Virus record (IMG/VR): IMGVR_UViG_3300019360_000002
Coordinates: 19,536-83,535 of that record
DNA from: a virus
Strand: one strand, 5' to 3'
DNA length: 64,000 nt
Below, one piece after another: positions 16,801 through 24,366 of this stretch (the first letter of the stretch is position 1; each line of letters starts with the position of its first letter). The notes beneath the pieces are model-generated. The model saw nothing but the letters and a program-made list of their open reading frames with translations. It was not told the DNA's origin and did not search any database. The position numbers and the translations under genes were made by a program.

Positions 16801-17459
16801 GGTGGTGTTCGGTCTGCATGCAAGAGATCCCGGGCGAAGCGAAGCCTTTGCGCGTCGTGCGTCTGGTCGGCCGATATGCCTACACTCTGTGCGTGTGCTG
16901 CGGTCAGAAACCACGAGACCACAAGCGCGTTCATTATCGCAGCCGTTTCCGAAGATGGGTGAAGACCCATCTGATCACCGTAGAGGAGCCGCCCAAGCAG
17001 AGGCGCAGGGACTCGGTGTGCTGCACAGGTGCCTGCGGAACCGGCACGCCGGTCGGAGAACAATGCAAAGCCTGTCACGCACTCCGACGTGTCGCCGTTG
17101 ACAAGACGAGTAGGTTGTACCAACCGATTGTTCGTGCGCAAAAAGCGGGGCTGCCGGCCACTTTGACCATCGAAGAATGGGACCTAACTCTTGATCGTTT
17201 CGATCGGTCTTGCGCGTACTGCGGTGCGCCCTGGGTGGTGCTCGAACACGCACAACCCATTGCGCTGGGCGGCGGTACCACGGCCGACAACTGCTTGCCG
17301 GCGTGCCGAGTCTGCAACACCCGCAAACGCGACACGGCCTTGACCGCTCTTGCGACTCTCAAGCACTACCCTGGGACCAAGGTGCCGGTAGACAGGGTGC
17401 GCGTGAAGGCCGCCCTGGTGTGGCTGAAAGCCTGCCAACGCCTTGCTGTGGGCAGGTAG
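16797..17459 (+). CDS. HNH endonuclease
   Basis: 220 residues. GTG start with AAGGAG six bases upstream. A one-mismatch palindrome (16771-16783) precedes it. The C-terminal half has CAYCG...EHAQPIALGGGTTADNCLPACRVCNTRK, the canonical HNH core with four zinc cysteines. The N-terminal half has additional CxxC pairs. Likely a homing or recombination-type nuclease. Confidence 0.75.
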   Translation: MRWCSVCMQEIPGEAKPLRVVRLVGRYAYTLCVCCGQKPRDHKRVHYRSRFRRWVKTHLITVEEPPKQRRRDSVCCTGACGTGTPVGEQCKACHALRRVAVDKTSRLYQPIVRAQKAGLPATLTIEEWDLTLDRFDRSCAYCGAPWVVLEHAQPIALGGGTTADNCLPACRVCNTRKRDTALTALATLKHYPGTKVPVDRVRVKAALVWLKACQRLAVGR

Positions 17460-17641
17460 TACGGTCTGCTGCTGCTTTCGGCCGCCGATCGCTCCTAGGG
17501 CAGCTAATGCGCTAAGTAGCGGAACCACATAAAAAACACCTAACTTATTTATATCGTTCATTGTTTCTGAAAGGAGTTTATTGTTGATAATGGCTATTAA
17601 AAGCCAAAACGGACGTGGTAAGTAGTTGATCTGGAGGACGC
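17460..17641. other. AT-rich gap with possible 11-residue leader ORF
   Basis: The stretch 17515-17605 is unusually AT-rich. AAAGGAG (17570-17576) precedes an ORF of ATG 17590 to TAG 17625 encoding MAIKSQNGRGK. Inside it TGGCT-N6-AGCCA can form a small hairpin. GGAGGACGC then leads the gene at 17642. A leader peptide, a promoter region or remnant of an insertion are all possible. Confidence 0.3.
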
Positions 17642-18133
17642 ATGAAAAACGACCAAGGCCGCGAGGGATCAGCCGCGCCGGCCGACATACAAGGCGCTGC
17701 GACTAAAACCAGGACATTCTCGCACGGCTCGGCGCGCGTGGTGATCGACGAGTACGGCCTGCAATTCGCGGTGGGCGCTAGCGAGCTACCCGACCTGCTC
17801 GAAGTCGAGGCGCACGATCTACGAAGGGTGCTCACCATGGCGCTCGACGCCATCGCCCGAGACCACGGGCACACGCTCGCCGAGGCCGATAGCTTCTTAC
17901 GTAGCCAGCGCCTCGTCTGCGGTGCCGGTACGTGCTGCCGGCCTCGCGGACACGCCGGCCAGCATGATCAGTTCGATGGTCAACGTTCGCCTGACAGCTT
18001 GGACATCTTCGCGCTCGCTGCGGGGTGCGTGCTGTGCGGGGCTCAACCGCCCGAGTCGAAGCTCATGCTAGTGGTGACCGATGTCGTCGAAGCTGTTTGC
18101 GACGACTGCAATCGACCACGAAGGGGAAGGTGA
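17642..18133 (+). CDS. Cysteine-containing hypothetical protein
   Basis: 163 residues, GGAGGACGC upstream. N-terminal half Ala-rich and helical; C-terminal half has CGAGTCC, CVLC and CDDC clusters, suggesting one or two zinc sites. It begins the run leading to the integrase. No family recognised. Confidence 0.5.
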   Translation: MKNDQGREGSAAPADIQGAATKTRTFSHGSARVVIDEYGLQFAVGASELPDLLEVEAHDLRRVLTMALDAIARDHGHTLAEADSFLRSQRLVCGAGTCCRPRGHAGQHDQFDGQRSPDSLDIFALAAGCVLCGAQPPESKLMLVVTDVVEAVCDDCNRPRRGR

Positions 18134-18137
18134 TGCG

Positions 18138-18389
18138 ATGAGCGCGCCCCAGATCGAGTGCTTCATGTGCGGCTGCCCCGACAACCTGCGCGAGGTCAAT
18201 AACCAAGGCAACGTGTACGCATGCAAGGACGCTCGCGGCTGTATGGAACGGCAAGCCGTGATCGACAACGCCATGGCGACGCCAATCCAGCCGGCGCCTG
18301 CGCTCACGTCCGCGCCGCCCACCGCTGTGGTCACCTTCGTCTACGTGAACTGGCGCGCCAAGCGCCGCGTGATCGAGCGACTCGTGTAA
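18138..18389 (+). CDS. Small zinc-finger-like protein
   Basis: 83 residues. CFMCGCP (8-14) with CKDARGC (29-35) forms a plausible zinc knuckle; the rest is Ala/Pro-rich and ends basic. Upstream GAAGGGG can serve as ribosome binding site. Unknown role. Confidence 0.45.
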   Translation: MSAPQIECFMCGCPDNLREVNNQGNVYACKDARGCMERQAVIDNAMATPIQPAPALTSAPPTAVVTFVYVNWRAKRRVIERLV

Positions 18390-18398
18390 CGCTGGCCG

Positions 18399-19361
18399 AT
18401 GACCAAGAAGAAGCCCACAGCGCTGGTACCGGCCGCACCTGCCCCACTTGCGCCTCGCAATCTCTTCCGCGCGGACAAGCGCACGCCCGAGGAGAAGCTC
18501 GAAGACGCACTTGCGTCCCTGTGGCAGACCCTTGGTGAGAGCGCCGACACCGCCCGTGCGTACAAGTACGACTGGGGCGTGTGGACCAAGTGGCTCGCCG
18601 AGCACGGCGGTACACCGCTCGAAGCCCGTGCGGTCCACGTGCAGATGTTCTTAAACCACATGCGCGAGCGGGGCTTAGCCAAGTCGACGCGGGCGCGCAT
18701 GCTCTCGGTGCTGAAGCAAGTGTACGCCGCCTTGGTGGTCGGCGAGGCCCTCGACATGAACCCAGCGCGCGAGGCGAAGAACCTGCGCGTGGACTCGACG
18801 CCGAAGGCGCCGTGGCTCGTCGACACCGAGCTGGCCAAGCTCCTCGCCTACCCGAACCGCTCAACGTGGATTGACCGGCGCGACTGGCTCGTGCTCTGCG
18901 TCCTCATCGGCACGGGTTTGCGGCGCAAAAACGTCGCCACCTTGGCCGTCGAACAGCTCGTGCCCGCGCCCGGCGGCGGTATGGCCGCGAACGTCAAGGC
19001 CAAGGGCGGCAAGCAGGCGTCGATTCGCGTGCCGAGCTGGCTCGCCGAAGAGCTGCTTGCCTGGATTGCGGACCGCAAGATCGAGTCTGGTTCGCTATTC
19101 GACATCTCGCCGGGCACAGTCTACAACATCGTCAAGCGCACAGCGGCGCGGGTGGGGGTCTCGGTCGAGCGTTCGACGCCACACGCGATGCGTAGGTCGT
19201 TCACCACCGAGACTGGTAACCGAGGCGTGTCACTTGAGTCGCGGCAGGCGGCGCTTCTTCACTCAAACCGCGCTACCACCGAGATCTACGACAAGGCCGA
19301 CCGGGCATCGAGCCAGGCTCCTGGAGAGGTGCTCGCTAACCTCGTGGGGAAAAGAAAATGA
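18399..19361 (+). CDS. Tyrosine recombinase / integrase
   Basis: 320 residues. N-terminal SAM-like core-binding domain (about 40-125) precedes the catalytic domain. Visible catalytic set: Arg in TGLRRKN (~171), Lys in KAKGGKQ (~203), HAMRRSF (~264-270), His in LLHSN and Tyr in TEIYDKA (~299). All are present, so the enzyme should be active in integration, excision or resolution of genome multimers. Two perfect 13-bp palindromes lie in the gene (18448, 19076). No attachment site was identified. Confidence 0.88.
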   Translation: MTKKKPTALVPAAPAPLAPRNLFRADKRTPEEKLEDALASLWQTLGESADTARAYKYDWGVWTKWLAEHGGTPLEARAVHVQMFLNHMRERGLAKSTRARMLSVLKQVYAALVVGEALDMNPAREAKNLRVDSTPKAPWLVDTELAKLLAYPNRSTWIDRRDWLVLCVLIGTGLRRKNVATLAVEQLVPAPGGGMAANVKAKGGKQASIRVPSWLAEELLAWIADRKIESGSLFDISPGTVYNIVKRTAARVGVSVERSTPHAMRRSFTTETGNRGVSLESRQAALLHSNRATTEIYDKADRASSQAPGEVLANLVGKRK

Positions 19362-19618
19362 CTGTTGAAGAAGAGATGCGCTACTGCCTTGAAGTCGCTG
19401 CCGCCGTGTTCAACCGGTACAAGAGCAAGCTCAATCACGACAGCCGGCTGCAAAACGACCTGGAAGACGCCATCGCCAAGGCGCTTTTCAGGGAGCGCAG
19501 GCTGGCGCGCATCGAAGCCTACGGCAACGTCGTTCACGAGATACAAGGCACGCGCGCCGACTGGGACTACGGACTAGTCGACGACCTCCAGAAGCTCATC
19601 ACTGCGGAGAAACTGTGA
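19358..19618 (+). CDS. Helical hypothetical protein
   Basis: 86 residues; ATG overlaps the integrase stop. Almost entirely helical and charged. Coupling to the integrase could mean a directionality factor or accessory protein, but there is no HTH signature, so this is speculation. Confidence 0.45.
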   Translation: MTVEEEMRYCLEVAAAVFNRYKSKLNHDSRLQNDLEDAIAKALFRERRLARIEAYGNVVHEIQGTRADWDYGLVDDLQKLITAEKL

Positions 19619-19830
19619 GGGTCGGCGACGTGTTTGGCAGGCTCACCGTGTTGTCGCTCGGCGGCAACGACTCTCGTTTGTGCAAGTGCGCTTGCGGCCG
19701 TCTCGTCAACGCACACGCTCCGAACCTGGCAAACGGCACGCTCCGCTCCTGCGGCTGCGACAGCCGACCCAAGACCAGGCCAGTCGGCAGAAAGCAGTTC
19801 TCGTGGCAGGGCACGAAGGGGGCGAAGTGA
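19615..19830 (+). CDS. Stand-alone DNA-binding module of HNH-associated type
   Basis: 71 residues, GTG start overlapping the previous stop. Contains GDVFGRLTVLS, CKCACGR and LRSCGC, the same cysteine module found at the N-terminus of the HNH protein at 12507 and in the 20314 gene. Probably zinc- and DNA-binding, without a nuclease part. Confidence 0.55.
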   Translation: MRVGDVFGRLTVLSLGGNDSRLCKCACGRLVNAHAPNLANGTLRSCGCDSRPKTRPVGRKQFSWQGTKGAK

Positions 19831-20057
19831 GCAACAAGCTCACCCGCGTCGGACTCTTCGCTGGCGTCGGTGCCACGGGGGCCATCACGCCTATCTCGAT
19901 GCGGTCCAAGGACCAGTGCATGCGCGAATTGGAGCACAAAGGCATCGACCTCGGCCCGTGGGAGATGGGCGCGTGGGTAGGCTGCTTCGTTCCGCCTGAC
20001 GCAGAACGGTGGCTTATCGACTCTGCTGACTACGCCTGGGTGCCCGAGGATTCATGA
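19827..20057 (+). CDS. Small hypothetical protein
   Basis: 76 residues, GTG in GTGA overlap. LFAGVGATG near the N-terminus is a glycine-rich turn, echoed by LFSGVGAG in the next protein, so the two may be related. No ribosome binding site is needed if coupled. Function unknown. Confidence 0.4.
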   Translation: MSNKLTRVGLFAGVGATGAITPISMRSKDQCMRELEHKGIDLGPWEMGAWVGCFVPPDAERWLIDSADYAWVPEDS

Positions 20058-20317
20058 GCCACATCAGTCTCTTCTCTGGCGTCGGCGCCGGACTCGTGGG
20101 TGAAGCCCTTTGTGCCGCCGGACGCCGAGAGCCGTATCACATACCGTGGCCGGTCTCTATGTGCGCGCCACACAAGCCCCTCTGTCCTCTCGCAGAGGCT
20201 TTCTGGTGGACGGGCATCGCTATCGGTCTTGACCTTCGTTTGCCAGATAACGGGAAAGGCACGGCCAACGAAATTTTTGTGGCGTGTCTTGGCGCCGTAC
20301 ACGACATGCACTCATGA
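20054..20317 (+). CDS. Small hypothetical protein
   Basis: 87 residues, ATGA overlap. N-terminal ISLFSGVGAGLVGEAL resembles motif I of C5-cytosine methyltransferases, but the catalytic PC and ENV motifs are absent and the protein is far too short, so at most it is a fragment of such an enzyme. Function unknown. Confidence 0.4.
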   Translation: MSHISLFSGVGAGLVGEALCAAGRREPYHIPWPVSMCAPHKPLCPLAEAFWWTGIAIGLDLRLPDNGKGTANEIFVACLGAVHDMHS

Positions 20318-20706
20318 TCCAGCACCTCCTCCACGGTCCTCTCGGCAAGCGTACCTGTCGACGCTGCGGCTGGTCCGAGCGGCATACGCCCGAGCCCTGC
20401 CGACGCCCGCGTGTCGAGCCGGGCATGGTGTTCGGCAAGCTTGTCGTGAAGCGACTCGCGGGCGCCGAGGAATGGGGCAAGTACAAGACCGGCCGGCAGA
20501 AGGGCCAGCCCAAGATGGGCTCGAAGATCTGGGCCTGCGTCTGCTCGTGCGGCAACGCGACAACGGTCCCCACGCACCGGCTCACCACGGGCGTGACGCG
20601 CTCCTGCGGCTGCATGCGCAAGAAGTCGGCGATGGGCAAGCGAGGCACCCAGTACGACAGGAGGCAGAGGAAATGGCGACACGCGAAATCTGGAAATACC
20701 ACATAA
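20314..20706 (+). CDS. DNA-binding module protein (HNH-associated type)
   Basis: 130 residues from ATG 20314 overlapping the upstream stop. An N-terminal CRRCGW knuckle precedes GMVFGKLVVKRL, WACVCSCG and TRSCGC, the module shared with the 12507 and 19615 genes. The tail is basic. No HNH core, so probably DNA-binding only. The next gene starts inside its 3' end. Confidence 0.5.
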   Translation: MIQHLLHGPLGKRTCRRCGWSERHTPEPCRRPRVEPGMVFGKLVVKRLAGAEEWGKYKTGRQKGQPKMGSKIWACVCSCGNATTVPTHRLTTGVTRSCGCMRKKSAMGKRGTQYDRRQRKWRHAKSGNTT

Positions 20707-20972
20707 CGCTAGACGATCCGGCACGCCTTGAGCTGCCAGATGGCGCTGAGGTTCGCATTGAGATGCCGGTCGGCGCCGAGGTTTTGTGTGTTCAGACACA
20801 AAGGGGGCAACCGACTATTTGGGCCATGGTCAACCCGGAAGAAGGTCGCACAGGTTTTCACTTTCGTGTGATCGCCACCGGGCAGGCTTTTAACGCAGAC
20901 CGTCTGGGTCGTTACATTGGGACCTACCAGCTTAGCAACGGGCTATTGGTGTATCACCTGTTCGAGGCGTAG
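20673..20972 (+). CDS. DUF7352-like phage protein
   Basis: 99 residues; ATG 20673 preceded by GAGGAA. Pattern IWKYHI, LPDGAEV, IWAMVNPEE, FRVIATGQAF, YIGTYQ and VYHLFEA matches a small beta-rich family found in many phages (DUF7352 as recalled). Function of the family is unknown. The gene overlaps the previous one by 34 bases in another frame. Confidence 0.65.
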   Translation: MATREIWKYHITLDDPARLELPDGAEVRIEMPVGAEVLCVQTQRGQPTIWAMVNPEEGRTGFHFRVIATGQAFNADRLGRYIGTYQLSNGLLVYHLFEA

Positions 20973-20981
20973 GCTAAAGGC

Positions 20982-21221
20982 ATGGCCAAGCCGAAACGCA
21001 GGGTGCTATCCATCCACGTCGGTGCGCAGGTAACGCTCGACTTGGTATGGCAAGACGACGTGTGCCTGGTGGTGTTTGCCGAGCGCGGTGCGCTTCAGAG
21101 ACGAACCATCGCGCCACTTCATCCCGATCAAGCCATGGAGGCGGCGCGGTTTTTAGCGCAAGTCAGTCCCCTGCCAACTACCGCTCCACCCCAAGACGAA
21201 GAGGAAGAAACCAAACCATGA
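20982..21221 (+). CDS. Small hypothetical protein
   Basis: 79 residues with AAAGG upstream of ATG. Basic N-terminus, beta-rich middle and acidic tail ending EEEETKP. Stop overlaps the next ATG. No family recognised. Confidence 0.45.
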   Translation: MAKPKRRVLSIHVGAQVTLDLVWQDDVCLVVFAERGALQRRTIAPLHPDQAMEAARFLAQVSPLPTTAPPQDEEEETKP

Positions 21222-21421
21222 GTCCACGAGGCGGGCATCTTCATCAGTGGTCGGCGCCAGGCACCAAAGCCGCCAAGTTCCGTGGCGGCGGCTTCAAGCG
21301 GGTGGCCGGTAACTACCCACCTGTCAGAACGCTGGCCGACATGAGCGAAGATGAGATCCAGGCCATCGAAAAGCGGTACAACATGCCGGTCATCCGGCCA
21401 ACAAGAAGAGTCGCGTTATGA
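21218..21421 (+). CDS. Small basic protein
   Basis: 67 residues, ATGA overlap. Gly/Lys-rich first half (KAAKFRGGGFKRVAG), then a short acidic helix (MSEDEIQAIEKRY). Unknown function. Confidence 0.4.
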   Translation: MSPRGGHLHQWSAPGTKAAKFRGGGFKRVAGNYPPVRTLADMSEDEIQAIEKRYNMPVIRPTRRVAL

Positions 21422-21609
21422 GCACCAAGAAGAAAGCGGCTCGCGACGGGTTCTCTGGAAGCGGTAGGTTTAGGTCCGAGGATCACTACTACTCGGGCAC
21501 CAAACTCGATGAAGTCCTAGAGGACTTCATCGAGTTCACCGTCGATGAGCGCCAAGAGCTGGGCCGTTTCTCCGGCATTCGATCGACACGACGCGGCAAC
21601 ACGCGATAG
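21418..21609 (+). CDS. Small charged protein
   Basis: 63 residues, ATGA overlap. Basic N-terminus, acidic centre (LDEVLEDFIEFTVDE), basic end. Unknown function. The palindrome at 21612 follows its stop by two bases. Confidence 0.4.
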   Translation: MSTKKKAARDGFSGSGRFRSEDHYYSGTKLDEVLEDFIEFTVDERQELGRFSGIRSTRRGNTR

Positions 21610-21611
21610 AC

Positions 21612-21624
21612 TTGCGGCTCGCAA
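21612..21624. repeat. 13-bp palindrome upstream of RBS
   Basis: TTGCG-GCT-CGCAA, two bases after a stop codon and directly followed by GTGGAGGACAG, the ribosome binding region of the 21638 gene. Confidence 0.85.
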
Positions 21625-21637
21625 GTGGAGGACAGCT

Positions 21638-21784
21638 ATGGCAACCCTTGGAGAGATCAGGTGGTCGTGCGACGGCTGCAAGTACAAGATCGTCATCATC
21701 GACGCTCGCGGCCGTGAGGTGAAAAAAGTGCCCAGGACGTGCCCGTCCTGCGGTCGACCGACGAAGAAACCTGAGCCGAAATGA
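21638..21784 (+). CDS. Mini zinc-ribbon protein
   Basis: 48 residues with GGAGGACAG upstream. CDGC (11-14) and CPSC (35-38) are spaced like a rubredoxin-type zinc ribbon. Such proteins often bind nucleic acid or bridge partners. Its stop overlaps the next ATG. Confidence 0.55.
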   Translation: MATLGEIRWSCDGCKYKIVIIDARGREVKKVPRTCPSCGRPTKKPEPK

Positions 21785-21948
21785 CCGACCATCGCAAGCT
21801 ACAGCTCTATGCCACAGCCACGCGCCTGTCCAACATCTATGTGGATGCCGATCATGCAGGCAACAAGGCGCTGGCGGATCGCGCGCACCGCATCAAGTGG
21901 AAGATCTGGAATCGTGTGTCTCAGTGGCCTTCTGGCAACAAAAAATAA
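21781..21948 (+). CDS. Small hypothetical protein
   Basis: 55 residues from ATG in ATGA overlap to TAA at 21946-21948. Basic, helical, with HRIKWKIWNRV near the end. Unknown function. The next promoter begins immediately after its stop. Confidence 0.45.
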   Translation: MTDHRKLQLYATATRLSNIYVDADHAGNKALADRAHRIKWKIWNRVSQWPSGNKK

Positions 21949-21977
21949 TTGACAAGCCTTACGAGTCTCGGTACGCT
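21949..21977 (+). promoter_or_regulatory. Promoter TTGACA-N17-TACGCT
   Basis: -35 TTGACA at 21949-21954 directly after a TAA, 17-base spacer, -10 TACGCT at 21972-21977. Expected start near 21984, then GGAGG ahead of ATG 22000. Unlike the leaderless promoters it lacks an ACAAA operator, so it is probably under different control. Confidence 0.6.
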
Positions 21978-21999
21978 CCTTTCACACTTGGAGGACCCC

Positions 22000-22320
22000 A
22001 TGCAACTGAACGTGGACGATCAGAAGGTCATCGCCTTCCGCGAGCTGGAGAAGCGTGTCGCCGACATCGAGACGCGCAAGCAAGTGGCCGAGAAGAAGCA
22101 GCGCGAGGCGCACGAGACCTACCAGAACGCCAAGGCGGGCGCCGTGCGCGGCATGAACTCGTGGGACGCGCTCGGGCCGCTGCACGTGGCCGCCATGCAG
22201 GCGACCTACGAGATGGAGAAGCTCCAGGCCGAGGCGTCGACGGCGGCCACCGAGCTGCAAGCCGCCAAGCCGGTCATGGTCGAGGAAGTCCTCCGCGCCG
22301 CGCGCATCACGGTCAAGTAG
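22000..22320 (+). CDS. Coiled-coil protein
   Basis: 106 residues with GGAGG six bases before ATG. Residues 10-45 and 65-95 are strongly heptad-like (Lys/Glu/Ala/Gln). First gene of the transcription unit from the 21949 promoter. No family recognised. Confidence 0.55.
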   Translation: MQLNVDDQKVIAFRELEKRVADIETRKQVAEKKQREAHETYQNAKAGAVRGMNSWDALGPLHVAAMQATYEMEKLQAEASTAATELQAAKPVMVEEVLRAARITVK

Positions 22321-22322
22321 CC

Positions 22323-22598
22323 GTGGCCGAGTTCCCTCTCCAGCCCAAGTCGCCGCTCGAACAAGAACTCCAGAAGCTTCTCACCTCACTCCGACGCGAC
22401 TGCGACCTCGACATGGGCCACGAGGTCTCGCGCTATCTGGCAAGCGACACCTGGCGGTCCCCGTTCAAGGACACGCGCGAGTTCCTGGACCGCCTGTACG
22501 TAGCACACACCACCGCTGCTGCCACCATCGACGCCTACTTGGTGAAGCACGCGCTCAGGGAACCGGACGAACCGGCGAAGGAGCCGACCGATGGCTGA
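22323..22598 (+). CDS. Helical hypothetical protein
   Basis: 91 residues, GTG start two bases after the upstream stop. Helical with Leu/Arg-rich segments and an acidic C-terminus. Overlaps the next start by eight bases. Unknown function. Confidence 0.45.
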   Translation: MAEFPLQPKSPLEQELQKLLTSLRRDCDLDMGHEVSRYLASDTWRSPFKDTREFLDRLYVAHTTAAATIDAYLVKHALREPDEPAKEPTDG

Positions 22599-22836
22599 TC
22601 CAATCTACCAAGCGTGCTGCGTGTGCGGCGAGCAAACCAAGCACAGCTACGACTACCGGCCGCTCTGTCGCGACGCACGCTGCCGCGAGATCGCACTCGG
22701 CAAGGAGCGAGCTGCCGCCGACACGCACAGGTACCTCACCGAGCCGGCGCCTGTCGAACCTGCGACACCGCGCATCCCGTGGACGGGCGCGAACCGAGAC
22801 CCGATCACTGGCGCACCAGGGAGGGGAAAGCAATGA
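22591..22836 (+). CDS. Small cysteine-containing protein
   Basis: 81 residues. CCVCG (9-13) and CRDARC (26-31) could form one zinc knuckle; Pro-rich C-terminus. GAAGGAG lies upstream of ATG 22591 within the preceding gene. Stop overlaps the next ATG. Confidence 0.45.
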   Translation: MADPIYQACCVCGEQTKHSYDYRPLCRDARCREIALGKERAAADTHRYLTEPAPVEPATPRIPWTGANRDPITGAPGRGKQ

Positions 22837-23408
22837 ACGCGACCCAGCGGAAGCAAGCCCGCAAGCAGAAGCGCCTCATCAATCTCGGTCGCGATGCGGC
22901 CGTCCACATCGCGGCGGCCGAGGCCGGCGCACAGCACGCCCTCGATCTGCTCGCGAACCGGGACGCGGTGCTGTCCGCGACCCTGGGCAAGGCCAAGACC
23001 CTCGAAGAAGCGGTCATGCTCGCGCGCGTGGAGGCGACCAAGGTCCAGGCCGCTCGCGACGAGGAAACCCGGCAGCACCGAGTGGAGCTGGCGGCCCTGG
23101 AGGACGCGCACAAGCTCACCATGGCCACCACGGTGTTCGAGATGGAACAAAAGCACGAGCGCAAGAGGTTCGAGATAAACGGGCACTGGATCGCGGACCA
23201 ATGCCAATACGAAACAACAATCCAAAACCTCCGGCTGAGAATGGACGAGCTGGAGGAAAAAGCCGAAGAGCCGGCCAAGCTGCGCAGGCGCCTGGCCGAG
23301 AAGCAGAAGCACATCGAAGAGCTTCAGACCGAGGTCTCGCAGCTCAAGTTGCGAGTCGCACCCGAGTCCGTACACGTGCCCTTCATCAACAGGAGGAAGG
23401 CCCAATGA
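22833..23408 (+). CDS. Long coiled-coil protein
   Basis: 191 residues, ATG in ATGA overlap, GGAGGGG upstream. Basic first 20 residues, then helical throughout, with clear heptads in 60-120 and 130-175 (Glu/Lys/Leu/Gln). Likely a structural or scaffold protein. A one-mismatch palindrome lies at 23349-23361. Confidence 0.55.
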   Translation: MNATQRKQARKQKRLINLGRDAAVHIAAAEAGAQHALDLLANRDAVLSATLGKAKTLEEAVMLARVEATKVQAARDEETRQHRVELAALEDAHKLTMATTVFEMEQKHERKRFEINGHWIADQCQYETTIQNLRLRMDELEEKAEEPAKLRRRLAEKQKHIEELQTEVSQLKLRVAPESVHVPFINRRKAQ

Positions 23409-23680
23409 ATTTCGGACAAGCGATCGAAGAGGCCAAGGCGGGCAAGCGGATCCAACGCGCTGGCTGGAACGGCAAAAACATGTGGGTGGCGCTGGTGCCA
23501 GGAGCAGACCTCCGAAAACACCAGTGGGTGTACGAGCACTGCGACGGCTTCAACAGCCCGAGTCCCGACACCAAGGTGTTGCCGTTCTTCGTGATGTACA
23601 CGGCCCAGGGCGCGATCCTGCCGGGCTGGTTGGCGTCGCAGACCGACATGACCGCGGAGGATTGGGAGGTGGTGCTGTGA
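23405..23680 (+). CDS. Tad2-like (DUF2829) protein, candidate Thoeris inhibitor
   Basis: 91 residues with GGAGG upstream. The pattern MNFGQAIEEAKAGK, RAGWNGKNMWVALVPG, LPFFVMYTAQG and SQTDMTAEDWEVV matches the DUF2829 family almost along its length. Family members called Tad2 bind the cyclic ADP-ribose signal of Thoeris and block abortive defence. Binding residues cannot be verified here, and not all DUF2829 proteins are proven inhibitors. Located in a run of small accessory genes, as expected for an early counter-defence gene. Confidence 0.78.
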   Translation: MNFGQAIEEAKAGKRIQRAGWNGKNMWVALVPGADLRKHQWVYEHCDGFNSPSPDTKVLPFFVMYTAQGAILPGWLASQTDMTAEDWEVVL

Positions 23681-24366
23681 ACAAGAACGACGAGAAGCGG
23701 GTGCGCGAGATCGTGCGCGACATCATCACGGAGGAGCTGCCGGAGGCGATCGAGAAGGCACTCAAGGCGTTCAAGAAGGAACAGGCTACCGCGCTCGCGC
23801 GAAGGCCGGCGCCACCATCCGAGAGCGGCTTCACCGACTCCCCGCCCAGGCCGAAGACCCTGCCCATCGACGACATGGTGGACGCGCTCGAAGAGCAGGC
23901 GTTCGCCCCCGTCGCCCAGGAGTACCATAAGCGGCGCGAGGTGGGCATGTCCAAGGCGCTGGCGGAGGTCATGGCCAAGCTGGAGCAGGGCATGGACCTC
24001 ACGCCGATGGGCTTCGGCATGCCGGCCCACAGCTACTTCGGTAGGGACGAGCGCGAGGTGTCACCGACCGGCATGGGCGCCACGAACATCGTCGTGGGCG
24101 GCGTGGCGGGCTTCCGCGAGCACTTCATCCAGCTCGTCAGGGACGGCGCCAACGACCTCCACGCGGCCTACGAGGCGACGTGCCAGAAGTTCGGCGTGCC
24201 GTCACTCAAGAAGGCGGGGCTGTATGTAGGTGTGTTCGCCGAGCTGCCCGACACGGCAGGAGGCGGGTTCGCGCTGGGTCGTGGTCAAGCGGAAGAGAGA
24301 GTGGGCGGAAACAGGCAGCTCGGTCCGTTCGATGACGAGCCGACCGAAGATGAGGACGATCTCTAG
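23677..24366 (+). CDS. Hypothetical protein, last gene of rightward block
   Basis: 229 residues, GTG in GTGA overlap. N-terminal 40 residues basic and helical, Pro-rich linker, then an alpha/beta C-terminal half with a glycine-rich region and acidic end. Its TAG shares CTAG with the stop of the convergent gene at 24363, so the two units end face to face with no gap. Confidence 0.5.
   Translation: MNKNDEKRVREIVRDIITEELPEAIEKALKAFKKEQATALARRPAPPSESGFTDSPPRPKTLPIDDMVDALEEQAFAPVAQEYHKRREVGMSKALAEVMAKLEQGMDLTPMGFGMPAHSYFGRDEREVSPTGMGATNIVVGGVAGFREHFIQLVRDGANDLHAAYEATCQKFGVPSLKKAGLYVGVFAELPDTAGGGFALGRGQAEERVGGNRQLGPFDDEPTEDEDDL

Noticed and set aside
748-18929. TTGCG-N-CGCAA at about 748 and 18915 as members of the palindrome family
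   Set aside because: Loop is one base, not three, and both encode Leu-Arg-Arg-Lys runs, so coding explains them.
20054-20317. C5-cytosine methyltransferase
   Set aside because: Only a motif I-like LFSGVGAG is present; the catalytic PC and ENV motifs are missing.
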